The notes: generated from the letters alone by a model not told the origin. 64,000 bases of DNA from Sporosarcina sp. ACRSM (GCF_022346545.1 NZ_JAKRNU010000001.1:682001-746000), one strand, 5' to 3'; counted from the stretch's first letter, positions 46,301-56,083 are shown. Made by a program: numbers and translations.

Positions 46301-47404
46301 TCACTCGGCACTGTTTGCCCCACTCTGGAACCTCATACTTCTAATCATACGCTCGTACATTTCCAATAAATCAATTTTAGAACGCCAGCCTAAACTTTCC
46401 AATTTGGCTGTATCTAAATTAATTTTAACCACAGGATTATAACCCAGCTTAGCTGAATCTTCACCAAGATCAAATACAACTTTTATTCCAGTATCAGAAT
46501 AAGTATTTGTTAATAATTCTGCCATCTCTTTTATTGATATAGCGGTATCCTTATTGGCAACATTGTATGCTTGTCCATTTTCCCCCTTAATAAGAATAAA
46601 TATTAGGGCCCTTATCGCATCAGCCGTATAACAGTAGCTTCGAACAGTATCTCCTGGAGTATGTAAGACAATATCCTTTTTTTCAATAACACTCCGAGCG
46701 AATTGCGCGAAAACTCTGTCGTCATCGTATTTTACCCCTGCTCCAAAAGTTTGTGTCAACCTTGCAACTTTGATAGGAATTCCAAATTGATAAAAATAAG
46801 CACTACATAAACATTCAACCATTCTTTTACTTTCCGAATAACTACTCCTGACCTTCAACGGGTCAATAACACCAAAATCCGTTTCCGAAATCAAATTATT
46901 AGGGAAATCCATTGCTCCATATACTTCCAATGAGGATAAATAAACCAATCCCTTTACACATTTATCTTTCGCTAAATTAAGTATATTTTCAGTGCCTCTC
47001 AATGCGACTTGAATCGTTTCTACGGGATTTGAAATAAAAATTTTAGAACTTGTAACACTTGCTCCATGAACGATATAATCTACAGGCCCTTCTAAATTCA
47101 ATGGTTGTGTAATATCTTGATATACCATGTTCAAACGCGAGTCTTTCAACAGATGCCTGAAAACTCGTTCAGCTTTATTCACATCCCTTGCAAGAGCAAT
47201 AACTTTTATATTTGTTTTACAAAGTTTATTAAAACTTATAAGGGACTTGACTAGTTGAGACCCCAATAATCCCGTTGCTCCTGTAACGAAAACGGTTTTG
47301 TTTTGAAGTTCACTTAATGGGATATTACTATTTGCTATGCTTTTCAAATCTTCCAAAAGAATTTCGTCGTTTGAAATGTTCGAAAAGGTCATACTTCTAT
47401 TCAT
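46301..47404 (-). CDS. Extended-SDR NAD-dependent epimerase/dehydratase
   Basis: 367 residues. NAD-binding VTGATGLLGSQ (about 40-50) and the catalytic YSESK (Tyr-x3-Lys, about 190). Closest in style to nucleotide-sugar epimerases and dehydratases. Start ATG 47404 (GAGGT SD) overlaps the cytidylyltransferase by four bases. Last gene of the glycan operon; with the CTP transferase it may make a CDP-activated sugar or alditol. Confidence 0.85.
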   Translation of the reverse strand: MNRSMTFSNISNDEILLEDLKSIANSNIPLSELQNKTVFVTGATGLLGSQLVKSLISFNKLCKTNIKVIALARDVNKAERVFRHLLKDSRLNMVYQDITQPLNLEGPVDYIVHGASVTSSKIFISNPVETIQVALRGTENILNLAKDKCVKGLVYLSSLEVYGAMDFPNNLISETDFGVIDPLKVRSSYSESKRMVECLCSAYFYQFGIPIKVARLTQTFGAGVKYDDDRVFAQFARSVIEKKDIVLHTPGDTVRSYCYTADAIRALIFILIKGENGQAYNVANKDTAISIKEMAELLTNTYSDTGIKVVFDLGEDSAKLGYNPVVKINLDTAKLESLGWRSKIDLLEMYERMIRSMRFQSGANSAE

Positions 47405-48138
47405 TGTTTTACCTCGAATCCAAATATTTGAGAGTTCTCTCGAGCCTCATAAATTGCTCTAAATATATAATAGTCCGTAGGAGTTGTAATTTTGATATTT
47501 TCGGTACCACATTCAACTATGTGTAAGGAAGAGCCATAGTATTTCATTAAAGTTGCTGAATCAGTCATCTCCTTTATCCCATCTCTTATAGCATTTTTGT
47601 GCACTTTATAAATGTCTTTCAAATAAAAACTTTGTGGAGCCTTTGCGATTCTTGCGACCGCTCTATCCGCAATCTCATTGATCGTACTTCTTGAATCAAC
47701 CGAAACAACAGTTTCTTTTACTCTTCCTACCGTGATAGCAGAACCAAATTTTCGCACTGCTTCTATATTATCAGTTATTAACTGTTCAGAAATAAGTGGT
47801 CTTACTCCGTCATGTATTAAGACAATCTTATCCTCGGCTTTTTCACAATCATTATAAATAGCTTGCAGGCCGTTGTATATTGATTCTTGTCCTGACTTCC
47901 CTCCTTCAACAATCCACCTTACTTTTTTTAAATTAAATTTCTTAATAGACTCTTTTAATTCTTCTATCCAGGATGAGAGGCACACTACTGCGATATCCTG
48001 TACTTCTTGATGTCGTTCAAAATACTCTAAAGTATGGATAATAATAGGTTTTCCGTATAATTCCAGAAATTGTTTAGGTTTAGATTTGCTATTCATTCGC
48101 GTTCCCGTTCCACCAGCAAATATCAGTGCTGTTGCCAT
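47401..48138 (-). CDS. IspD/TarI-family cytidylyltransferase
   Basis: 245 residues. Nucleotide-binding FAGGTGTRM and KPKQFLELYGKP, then HDGVRP, RVKETV and TPTDYYIFRAI, all family marks. IspD makes CDP-methylerythritol; TarI-type relatives make CDP-ribitol. Position in a surface-glycan operon favours a CDP-alditol or CDP-sugar role over isoprenoid synthesis. SD AGGGAAA lies in the end of licD. Confidence 0.85.
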   Translation of the reverse strand: MATALIFAGGTGTRMNSKSKPKQFLELYGKPIIIHTLEYFERHQEVQDIAVVCLSSWIEELKESIKKFNLKKVRWIVEGGKSGQESIYNGLQAIYNDCEKAEDKIVLIHDGVRPLISEQLITDNIEAVRKFGSAITVGRVKETVVSVDSRSTINEIADRAVARIAKAPQSFYLKDIYKVHKNAIRDGIKEMTDSATLMKYYGSSLHIVECGTENIKITTPTDYYIFRAIYEARENSQIFGFEVKQ

Positions 48139-48140
48139 AT

Positions 48141-49016
48141 TTAGTGTTTCCCTTCAGTAAAAATTGGTTCAGTAAGCTTAAAACTAGAACATGGGATATG
48201 ACTCGTTCTTTCATTTTCAGGTGGCGGAGTCATATAATCTCCATAAATCGATTTCAGATACCAATCAAATTCAGCAAATGCAAAAAAATTATGACCTTCA
48301 AATTCATATTCAACAAGCTCAGCAAAGAGTTTCCTTGGAAATCCGTAAACATTCCCTTTAGGATGGGGTGAGCACATATGCCGTATTAAGTCCGATTGTT
48401 GATTTAGATTACATTGGTTTGCTAACATATTTCTATATTTGAATACTTTGTTTTTTGGTAATTTAGATATAAGCAAATACCATATTCGTTTTAAATAATT
48501 AGGATGTACTTTTTTTCCGACTTCTGACCATAAAGTGCGTCTGATGCAAAAACATAGAAAACGATGAATACGCCGTAGCACATAATTATCTGGAACAGAA
48601 TCCATCGTGAAAACGTCAATAAAAACCCCGTTTTTTGACTTCATATGCTCGTGACCAGCACGCACATATGAAGTCCCCTTTCGTAATAAACGTGCATATC
48701 CCCAGCGATAATGTTCATCTGTCTTATAATCCTGCAAAAAAAATCGATCATGATCCAGTTCCATCTTACATGCTTCAAAAAAGCGGTTGTAATCTTCCCT
48801 CATAATGACAATATCGGCATCCGGATCCCAAGGTATAAAACCTTTATGTCTTACCGCTCCTAAAAAAGTACCTCCATCAAGTGAATATGGAATATCATAC
48901 TTCCTGCAAATTCTATCGAATTCCACCAACATTTCCAGCATAATCTTCTGCATTTTTCTTATTTCTTCAACAGTCGGTTCTATGTTTTTTATACATGCCC
49001 TCATTTTATATCGCAT
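48141..49016 (-). CDS. LicD-family phosphotransferase
   Basis: 291 residues. LicD core at about 40-85: YSLDGGTFLGAVRHKG, then FIPWDPDADI with the metal-binding acidic pair. LicD proteins transfer phosphocholine or phospho-alditol from a CDP donor to glycans, which fits the CTP transferase two bases downstream. GAGGAAT precedes the ATG. Confidence 0.88.
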   Translation of the reverse strand: MRYKMRACIKNIEPTVEEIRKMQKIMLEMLVEFDRICRKYDIPYSLDGGTFLGAVRHKGFIPWDPDADIVIMREDYNRFFEACKMELDHDRFFLQDYKTDEHYRWGYARLLRKGTSYVRAGHEHMKSKNGVFIDVFTMDSVPDNYVLRRIHRFLCFCIRRTLWSEVGKKVHPNYLKRIWYLLISKLPKNKVFKYRNMLANQCNLNQQSDLIRHMCSPHPKGNVYGFPRKLFAELVEYEFEGHNFFAFAEFDWYLKSIYGDYMTPPPENERTSHIPCSSFKLTEPIFTEGKH

Positions 49017-49039
49017 AGTATTCCTCTTTTTTTAAAAAC

Positions 49040-50218
49040 TCATTTTATCAAATTAATAAAGCCATTCAAATATTTATCGGTTTCTCTCATTAGCTTTAGT
49101 CTTTTAGCATGATCATAATTGGATTTCAGCTCTTTTTGTAATAAATCTACAATATATTTAGCATTAATTTGCTCCACGCTAACATAGTTAGCATTTTTTC
49201 CAATTAACTCGCCAAACATTCTTACTTTTTCATTCCATATTAAACCAATTGCTGGGATATCCAATGAGTAGGCAGTAATACATGCATGTAAACGAGCACC
49301 GATAATACCATTAAACTGTGCAACTGAATTAACAAATTCAACAGTATTTTCTGGTCTAGCCAAAAGCTTAGATTTATCGATGTTCATTCTCTCCAATAAT
49401 TCCTCAGCAAACTGATAATCAGACGTAAAACCATTTGAAAATATTTTCCAGCGAATACCTCTATGATCTAGTTCTTCAATAATTTTCTGATATAGATCAA
49501 ACATTTGTTCTTCGGTAAAATAAATGCCATATCTCAAAAAAATGTCCTTTCTTATAACTCCTATTCCTATAAAACAACTTTCCTTCTTCGTAATATTATA
49601 ACATTCCGGAATATAGAAAGCCGGATCGCCTGCTAAAGCCGTCACGATTGATTTATTGCTAAGATATTTCTCATTTAATAAATATAAATTATCTCGAGTC
49701 GTTATAACCTTCACACAAGATCTATTGATAGCTTTTTTCAGCTTTTGACACCTTGGATCTTCCGAATCATATCCCTCTACACCAACAGCATTTAGCATTA
49801 CTGGAATACCTTTTTTCTTTGCTATTTTAGTAATCATATCTACTAAATAATTCAATTCTTGTGTTTTAAACTTGATAAAACCTCCCCCAGAAAAAATAAT
49901 AGCATCAGCATGCTCAAGTTGTTCTTTATAATATTGATATAATTTTATCCACCATGCGAAGTACTGAACATAATAGAATACGGTCTTAGATTTCTTAATG
50001 AATTTTAGTGATTCTAGTGTCTTCAGTAAGTTAAAGCATTTTAATCTAGTCGGTAAATGAATTTTACAAAAAGAATCATACGGGGCAATATCCACAAAGA
50101 ATGTTTCAACAAAACCATCTCCGTTTTTTCGAACTAGATATTGTGTCGTTTCTGCAATGACTTGATCACCCATGTTATTAAAATTATTCAATCCGACCAA
50201 AGCAATTTTCTTTTTCAT
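49040..50218 (-). CDS. Polysaccharide pyruvyl transferase family protein
   Basis: 392 residues. Opening IALVGLNNFNNMGDQVI, central SGGGFIKFK and C-terminal GARLHACITAYSLDIPAIG are the standard pyruvyl transferase (CsaB-like) marks. It would add a ketal pyruvate to a sugar, or act as an unusual GT-B transferase. SD AAAGG seven bases from ATG. Confidence 0.87.
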   Translation of the reverse strand: MKKKIALVGLNNFNNMGDQVIAETTQYLVRKNGDGFVETFFVDIAPYDSFCKIHLPTRLKCFNLLKTLESLKFIKKSKTVFYYVQYFAWWIKLYQYYKEQLEHADAIIFSGGGFIKFKTQELNYLVDMITKIAKKKGIPVMLNAVGVEGYDSEDPRCQKLKKAINRSCVKVITTRDNLYLLNEKYLSNKSIVTALAGDPAFYIPECYNITKKESCFIGIGVIRKDIFLRYGIYFTEEQMFDLYQKIIEELDHRGIRWKIFSNGFTSDYQFAEELLERMNIDKSKLLARPENTVEFVNSVAQFNGIIGARLHACITAYSLDIPAIGLIWNEKVRMFGELIGKNANYVSVEQINAKYIVDLLQKELKSNYDHAKRLKLMRETDKYLNGFINLIK

Positions 50219-50273
50219 AAAAAAACCTTTCTATAAAAAATCATAATAACGAGAATATATATTCACGCAACAA

Positions 50274-51758
50274 TTAGTTGATAGTGCAAGATAATCCCTT
50301 TATGTAAGAATAGATCTTATAACCACAGTCCCCATTAGAATTGACTATCGAATTCTTATAATCTTTTATTCTTTGTTTCTGCATTGGATCTTGTTCATTA
50401 TTTACCATTTCAATGAATTTACTAATAGATATCCCATCATTAGAGAAGTAGCAAGAGTAAACATCGGAACTCAGTAAAACTTCTTCCTTAACATATTTGG
50501 AACTTTCTAAGGAAAGGATTGGCTTCCCAGTCACAATATACGTACGAATTAATGAGCTTCCATCTGATATCATCGCATCTGAAGCTTGTATAGCAGAAGC
50601 CGCCTTCTCACTTTCATCCAAGATTGCATTTTCACTATTCAAGATGAAATTTTTCAGAATTTCGAACTCTTCCTCTAACTCTGGTCGCATAGATGAGATT
50701 GTTGCATGCATTAACGGGTGAGGACGCCAAATAAGAACATTTTCCCCACCTTCAAGAATTACTTCTATTGTACTTTTTAACTCTTTCATATAATCACGTG
50801 TATTTAAGAGCCTTGCTAAGCTACTATTTAACAAAATAATCTTTTTTCCTCTTATTATCTCCTCCCATTCTTTAGGAATTTGATTAATATGCAGCAGATT
50901 TAAAATTGCATCTATTTTAGGTGAACCCAAAGCTACTACTTTATCAGGTTTAATTCCATTTTCAATATAAATTTCTTTTAAAACCTCTGATTGAACAATA
51001 ACTTTAGTTGCATTTAATACTCCATTTGTTACACATTTGGATGCAGCATCCTCAGCCTTTCTATAAGCACCCGCTATAAAATACGGAACATAAACTAACA
51101 TATCCGTATATTGTTTTAATCTATCTGAGTAAAATTCGGGCGAAACCGAAGTAATGAGATTGTTTCCATCGTACGGATTATGAAAATAGATTACGTCTGG
51201 TCTTCGTTTTGCAATATCATACTCCTTATAAGAAACTATGGGTACATTATTGGTTAGAAAATGCTCTCCCTCATAATTAAATTGCTTGAGTAATCCTTGT
51301 GAATCACGTTCATAGTAGGGTATAGGCATTACATAACTATTACATTTCGGATCGTCCTCTGCTGACAGCCATATACTTTCCAAGGAGTCCCACATGGAAT
51401 ATTTATAAGGAATGAATAGTACCTCCAATTTAACTTCCGATTCATCTTTCAGCTCTTTTATCAGTGTTTTTAAAGCTTTACAAAACTCTCGAATATCTTT
51501 TGAAGGACTTTTTTCATACTTTTTATTCTCAACTGCTGATGTCAACGCATTTTGTGCAGTTATAATGATTGTTTTATAATTTAAGTAGCTTGTCTCTGTC
51601 AAACCTTCCTCTAAATTTCGTTTTATAGATTCAAGGGCAGTATGACAATCTTCAGAGACTAGGATAGCATTTGAAGTTTCTGCTTTTTTTATATATTGCC
51701 CTCCTTCCTTAATTGTTAAAGCTAACTCTATCATTTGATTACGAATATGATGCCTCAT
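50274..51758 (-). CDS. CDP-glycerol:glycerophosphotransferase-like GT-B protein
   Basis: 494 residues. C-terminal half resembles TagB/TagF-type polymerases: VYVPYFIAGAY, LGSPKIDAIL, IWRPHPLM (about 345) and ISDGSSLIRTYIVTGKP (about 400). The N-terminal 110 residues are helical and unassigned. Likely moves an alditol phosphate or sugar onto a glycan or protein. SD AAAAGGAG. Confidence 0.75.
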   Translation of the reverse strand: MRHHIRNQMIELALTIKEGGQYIKKAETSNAILVSEDCHTALESIKRNLEEGLTETSYLNYKTIIITAQNALTSAVENKKYEKSPSKDIREFCKALKTLIKELKDESEVKLEVLFIPYKYSMWDSLESIWLSAEDDPKCNSYVMPIPYYERDSQGLLKQFNYEGEHFLTNNVPIVSYKEYDIAKRRPDVIYFHNPYDGNNLITSVSPEFYSDRLKQYTDMLVYVPYFIAGAYRKAEDAASKCVTNGVLNATKVIVQSEVLKEIYIENGIKPDKVVALGSPKIDAILNLLHINQIPKEWEEIIRGKKIILLNSSLARLLNTRDYMKELKSTIEVILEGGENVLIWRPHPLMHATISSMRPELEEEFEILKNFILNSENAILDESEKAASAIQASDAMISDGSSLIRTYIVTGKPILSLESSKYVKEEVLLSSDVYSCYFSNDGISISKFIEMVNNEQDPMQKQRIKDYKNSIVNSNGDCGYKIYSYIKGLSCTIN

Positions 51759-51794
51759 TCAATGACTCCTTTTTCAAATCTATTATCTTCTATA

Positions 51795-53429
51795 TTATAT
51801 TTTATTAAGTTTATTTCTAGTTTCTTTACTAAGAAATGATTTTCTTCCATTCATTACCGACAGTACTTCTTTTGAATCCAAGACTACAGCCTGCTTAAAT
51901 ACTGAAACAAAAAAATTCTCTTCCAAAATTGTAAGCTTTTTATTTTTTTTCTTAAAAAGCATATTGTATAAGTTTTCTAACGGCTGATCATACTTTATCT
52001 TGTAAAGAAACTCTTCAAATACACTATTTTTAGTATTCAAAGTCAAAAGAATAAAATCAACAATACTAAAAATGCCGGTCGCAAGTAGCGAAACGATTTC
52101 TTGAGGATTTTTCTTTATAAGCGTATCAATAACTTCTTCACTACATTCATCCAACTGTAAATTTTTCATCAAAAGAGCTTCATTTTCACTAGTTGTAAGC
52201 GCTGGATTATCTAAAAAGGAACGACTTAACTTTTGAACATTTATGATTGGAACAGAGAGCAAGATTTTTGATATTCTCACCGGGTTCATAGTTGTTTTAT
52301 TCACCATATTATTATTCAGAAAGTCAGATAAATCCTTTAGTGAAGAATATTTCCCAAGCAAGGTAATCAATTTTATCCATAGTTTATCATCTGACTCATT
52401 TAAGGACAGCGCTTTTGAATAACTTTGAACTGCCTTGTGGAGTTCATTTTCTTTTTCATATATTTCTCCAAGATATCTAAGTGGTGATAATTCTAAAAAG
52501 TCAATACTAGTGTCTGAAACCAGATTACCTTTCTGTAATAAAATATCTTCAAATATTTTCTTAGAACGTTTATATTGCTTTTTATCAAAATAGATAGCCC
52601 CTTTATAAAACTTAAAATCTACAAGGTTAGGATATATTTTCTCGCAAGATTCTAGTATTTCTAAAGCTTCCTCATCTCTCTTGCTTCTATGTAATGTTTC
52701 TGCCAGATATAAAAGAAGCTTTTTTACCCAATCTAAATACATATCCGGTTTTAAAGTATATGCTTTTTGATAGTAAGTAATAGCCTTATCTAATTCTTCC
52801 AAGTTTCTATATTCATTTCCAATAAAAAAGTAGTCCATTGGTTCTTTTTCTTTTTTATTTAGCAATAAATTCAAATTTCTTTCAAATTTATTTTTTTCAT
52901 TCATTACATCTGCCAAGTATCCTGAATGAAAAAGCTGAAAATCAATTGTCCCTTTGTTTTCTTTCGAATCAACATGTGCTAATATTTCATGTACGTTTCT
53001 GTAGTAAGAAATATCACCGTTATTTTTATATAACCGTTCGTGATAATTTAATGAAGTATTTTCACCATTTTGTCCAACAAAACTAACAATTTGAACACCG
53101 ATTATATTGAACTTTGGTGGCTTTTCTACTAATTCAACCTTCAGCTTTTGAAAACTCTCTCTTTCCACAAATTCGTCTGCATCTATAGCAAAAATCCATT
53201 CGCCTGTTGCTTTTGAAGCTGCATAGTTCCTAGCTTTTGAAAAATCGTCTACCCATTCAAAGTCATACACATTATTAGTATATCGAAGTGCAATTTCTTT
53301 TGATTGGTCGTTGGAACCTGTATCCACTATAATTATTTCATCAGCTATTCCACTTATCGAATCAAGACATCTACTCAGAACTTTTTCTTCATTTTTAACA
53401 ATCATACATATAGAAAGAATTGGTTTCAT
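51795..53429 (-). CDS. Family 2 glycosyltransferase with TPR region
   Basis: 544 residues. GT2 domain about 1-110 (ILSICMIVKNEE, IIVDTGSNDQSKE, and the metal-binding AIDADEF), then TPR-like helices about 185-360. GT2-TPR proteins often glycosylate flagellin or other surface proteins. First gene of the operon, starting 22 bases after the hag terminator stem. ATG 53429 has GGGAG eight bases upstream. Confidence 0.87.
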   Translation of the reverse strand: MKPILSICMIVKNEEKVLSRCLDSISGIADEIIIVDTGSNDQSKEIALRYTNNVYDFEWVDDFSKARNYAASKATGEWIFAIDADEFVERESFQKLKVELVEKPPKFNIIGVQIVSFVGQNGENTSLNYHERLYKNNGDISYYRNVHEILAHVDSKENKGTIDFQLFHSGYLADVMNEKNKFERNLNLLLNKKEKEPMDYFFIGNEYRNLEELDKAITYYQKAYTLKPDMYLDWVKKLLLYLAETLHRSKRDEEALEILESCEKIYPNLVDFKFYKGAIYFDKKQYKRSKKIFEDILLQKGNLVSDTSIDFLELSPLRYLGEIYEKENELHKAVQSYSKALSLNESDDKLWIKLITLLGKYSSLKDLSDFLNNNMVNKTTMNPVRISKILLSVPIINVQKLSRSFLDNPALTTSENEALLMKNLQLDECSEEVIDTLIKKNPQEIVSLLATGIFSIVDFILLTLNTKNSVFEEFLYKIKYDQPLENLYNMLFKKKNKKLTILEENFFVSVFKQAVVLDSKEVLSVMNGRKSFLSKETRNKLNKI

Positions 53430-53451
53430 ATATCTCACTCCCGTAACAATG

Positions 53452-53504
53452 TAGGTTCATCAAAAAAGTCGTACTGGTTGAGTACGACTTTTTTGATGAA
53501 CCTA
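53452..53504 (-). terminator. hag terminator, perfect 24-bp stem
   Basis: Arms 53452-53475 and 53481-53504 are perfectly complementary around a 5-base loop and include T6 within the arm. A second hairpin (ACCTATCTCT/AGAGGTAGGT, 53500-53523) shares five bases with it, so the two are mutually exclusive. Confidence 0.9.
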
Positions 53505-53530
53505 CCTCTAAAAAGAGATAGGTTATTTTT

Positions 53531-54385
53531 TTAACGTAGCAATTGCAGAACGCCTTGCGGTTGCTGATTTGCTTGAGCTAGCATTGCTTGGGCAGCTTGA
53601 GTCAAGATGTTGTTCTTAGTGAACTCCATCATTTCCTTAGCCATATCAACGTCACGGATACGTGATTCAGCCGCAGTTAGGTTCTCTGAAGAAGTGCCTA
53701 AGTTGTTGATTGTATGCTCAAGTCGGTTTTGCATAGCACCAAGATTAGAACGTTCAGTAGCAACAGTTTTAATCGCTTCATTGATAGTTTCGATAGCCGT
53801 ATTAGCTGCAGCTTGAGTACTAACATCAATACCTGATCCTGTTTTACTGTCTCCAGTACCAACTGAAAGTGATGTAGCATCCATTTTAGAAATATTCAAT
53901 GTTACGTCCTGATCTTTGTTAGCCCCGATATGGAATGTTAGTGCCGAACCGCCAGTTGATGCAAATGAACCGTTCATTAATGTTTTTCCATTAAACTGAG
54001 TAGTTTCAGAAATACGAGTAATTTCTTTAGCAAGCTGGTCTACTTCTTTTTGAATCGCAGCTCTATCAGTATCATTATCATTTGTATCATTTGCGGATTG
54101 TACAGCTAATTCTCTCATCCGTTGAAGAATAGCATGTGTTTCGTTCAATGCACCTTCAGCAGTTTGGATCAAAGAGATACCGTCTTGTGCATTTTTAGAA
54201 GCCATATCCAAACCACGGATTTGACCACGCATTTTTTCGGAGATTGCAAGTCCTGCTGCGTCGTCTCCTGCACGGTTGATTTTAAGACCTGAAGATAGTT
54301 TTTCTAGGTTTTTAGATGCCTGTGTGTTGTTAGCACCTAGTTGGCGGTGTGTGTTAAGTGCCGCGATGTTGTGGTTAATTCTCAT
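53531..54385 (-). CDS. hag: Flagellin
   Basis: 284 residues. Conserved D0/D1 N-terminus (MRINHNIAALNTHRQLG, SGLKINRAGDDAAGLAIS) and C-terminus (NRLEHTINNLG, DMAKEMMEF, ending NQQPQGVLQLLR), with a short D2-like middle, like B. subtilis Hag. Strong SD AAGGAGG. Transcribed from a sigma-D promoter and likely controlled by CsrA (leader GGA motifs). Exported with FliS. Confidence 0.97.
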   Translation of the reverse strand: MRINHNIAALNTHRQLGANNTQASKNLEKLSSGLKINRAGDDAAGLAISEKMRGQIRGLDMASKNAQDGISLIQTAEGALNETHAILQRMRELAVQSANDTNDNDTDRAAIQKEVDQLAKEITRISETTQFNGKTLMNGSFASTGGSALTFHIGANKDQDVTLNISKMDATSLSVGTGDSKTGSGIDVSTQAAANTAIETINEAIKTVATERSNLGAMQNRLEHTINNLGTSSENLTAAESRIRDVDMAKEMMEFTKNNILTQAAQAMLAQANQQPQGVLQLLR

Positions 54386-54390
54386 TGTTT

Positions 54391-54430
54391 GTTTCCTCCT
54401 TGAGTGTGTATGTTCGGGTCACGTCCTTGT
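54391..54430 (-). promoter_or_regulatory. CsrA-binding GGA motifs in the hag leader
   Basis: In minus reading ACAAGGACGT (54421-54430) matches the CsrA site ACARGGAUGT at nine of ten positions. TCAAGGAGGA overlapping the SD (54393-54402) is the second site. The spacing of about 20 bases suits dual binding by one CsrA dimer. Confidence 0.65.
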
Positions 54431-54500
54431 GAGCCGAATAAGTAGTATTGTTTGCGGAGTCAAGAGCCGGCCGAACTATTGACTGCCGCTTACAGTAATA

Positions 54501-54527
54501 ATATCGGATTGGTTGTTGGGATGTTTA
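54501..54527 (-). promoter_or_regulatory. Sigma-D promoter of hag
   Basis: TAAA (54524-54527), exactly 15 bases, TCCGATAT (54501-54508) in minus reading: the best sigma-D match in the window. Predicted leader about 105 bases. Confidence 0.85.
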
Positions 54528-54678
54528 GTAGAAATGGGAAAGTTTTTGTAGAACTTTTTGAAGCTAGGATAATAGCCAGACTCTAAATATCTCTTGTTCT
54601 CTAGGTGCTACGTATTGACACATTTCGCTGTAGAATACGGATGGATCTCAGTGCTTGGCACCGCTTGGGGTTTCAGAT

Positions 54679-54906
54679 TCATTCTGTGGTTTTATTTGTC
54701 AGTCGTGAAAAGAGTGTAGCGTCGAGTGTTAGGGCTTCTGAGTTTGATTCTGAAATGGAGTGGATGAGTTCACCACGTAAGATATCGACGGATTTTGGTG
54801 CTTCGATGCCGATGCGAACGGTGTCACCCTTCACTTCTAGGATACGAATTTCAATGTTGTCACCGATTTTAATTGTTCCGTTTGCTTTTCGAGAAAGTAC
54901 GAGCAT
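54679..54906 (-). CDS. csrA: Translational regulator CsrA
   Basis: 75 residues. MLVLSRKANGTIKIGDNIEI opening, then GDTVRIGIEAPKSVDILR, the classic five-strand dimer. It represses hag translation until FliW frees it. Starts four bases after the fliW stop, SD within fliW. Confidence 0.96.
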   Translation of the reverse strand: MLVLSRKANGTIKIGDNIEIRILEVKGDTVRIGIEAPKSVDILRGELIHSISESNSEALTLDATLFSRLTNKTTE

Positions 54907-54909
54907 AGG

Positions 54910-55359
54910 TTAGGCCTTCCCTTCTGTTGCTGTGACTTGATTACCGATTGGGTGGCGCAAAGAGAATTTGTTGTCGTTTAGGATCATTTGTTTTGCTTTT
55001 TTAGTGTTAGTTTGGAAAATAAGTGGAGCTTGTAAGTTAATCGTTGATGTTTCGAATGGATCTTTTAGTGAAATGACACCGAGAACAAAGACAACTTCTT
55101 CTTTTTCAATGTTTAACAAGTCAATGGTTGGTTCGTCAATATCAAATGAGTAGTTTTCGACGAGGTTATATGGGTTTGCGACGATAAAGGCGACTTCAGG
55201 TGTTGTCATGGATTGGAGCACTTGAAATGCGCTGTTACCTTCTATTGAAAGAAGAGCGAATTGGTTTTCATCTTCGAAGCCTGGAATTCCTTTTGGAAAA
55301 TCCCATAGTTGGTCGGGATGGATTTCAAGTTCACCGTGGAATTTTGTTTGGATGTTCAT
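54910..55359 (-). CDS. fliW: Flagellar assembly factor FliW
   Basis: 149 residues with the FliW marks FPKGIPGFEDENQFALL, FIVANPYNLVENYSFDI and the QAPLIFQTNTKKAKQMIL C-terminal strand. Antagonist of CsrA and binder of flagellin. ATG 55359 is supported by AGGAGCG; 21 upstream codons are rejected. Confidence 0.95.
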   Translation of the reverse strand: MNIQTKFHGELEIHPDQLWDFPKGIPGFEDENQFALLSIEGNSAFQVLQSMTTPEVAFIVANPYNLVENYSFDIDEPTIDLLNIEKEEVVFVLGVISLKDPFETSTINLQAPLIFQTNTKKAKQMILNDNKFSLRHPIGNQVTATEGKA

Positions 55360-55443
55360 GCTTGTCGCTCCTTTGATGGGATTTCTAGTAATGGTTTTAA
55401 CTATTTTCTTATGAAATAGCATAGCATGTTGCTGTTTTCCTGC

Positions 55444-55474
55444 ATAAAAAAAGAACGTATTGGATGACGTTCTT
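55444..55474 (-). terminator. Terminator-like hairpin after yviE
   Basis: AAGAACGT/ACGTTCTT stem followed by T7 in minus reading, overlapping the yviE stop. It would separate flgM-yviE from fliW-csrA. Confidence 0.75.
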
Positions 55475-56028
55475 CATAACTTCCAATCAATTTGTATGGA
55501 AGGATATTGTTCCATTACACCGGTTACTTTGCCTTGCGTATAGTTGTGAATAGGTTTATTGATTTGGACATTGTTGATGGCCTTTTGGGGTGTTGCATGG
55601 ATACTGAGTGAGCCCGGTTGGAAAGCCATTTGAATTTTCGTTCGGTCGCCGACAAAACGGATGTCCATTTGTTTTGGTGGTGGTGTGCCATTCTGTTTGG
55701 CAATGTCAACGATTGGATTTCCACCGTTTTCGATACGAACAAGTTGTTGACCTTCTTGCGCCCGGCGTGCGATGCCTTCCATGACAATTTGATGTCCGTA
55801 TTGGGCATTTTCGGCAGAACGTCTTAGCGGACTTTTCAAATCAACGTCCGCACGAACTTCTGTTGTATCTAAAGAAAGTTGAGGTCTCACCGTGGACATT
55901 TCCAAGATGGCGGCGGGTTGTTCCTGAGTGAGTGTTGCTTTTGGCTGCTCAATTTCTTGGATTGGTTTGTCGATCTGAAGTCCTAAAATGCCACGTGTTG
56001 TTTGAATTTGTAATTGTGGGATGTTCAT
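55474..56028 (-). CDS. yviE: DUF6470 family flagellar-locus protein (YviE)
   Basis: 184 residues, beginning MNIPQLQIQTTRGILGLQID and having the GNPIVDIAK region and DIRFVGDRTKIQMAFQPG strand. YviE is always found between flgL and fliW in Bacillales; its function is not established. ATG 56028 has AAAGGTG seven bases upstream. Confidence 0.85.
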   Translation of the reverse strand: MNIPQLQIQTTRGILGLQIDKPIQEIEQPKATLTQEQPAAILEMSTVRPQLSLDTTEVRADVDLKSPLRRSAENAQYGHQIVMEGIARRAQEGQQLVRIENGGNPIVDIAKQNGTPPPKQMDIRFVGDRTKIQMAFQPGSLSIHATPQKAINNVQINKPIHNYTQGKVTGVMEQYPSIQIDWKL

Positions 56029-56083
56029 TGGCTTCACCTTTTAGCAAGGCGCAGGAAAAATATCCAAACGCCTTGAATATTGA

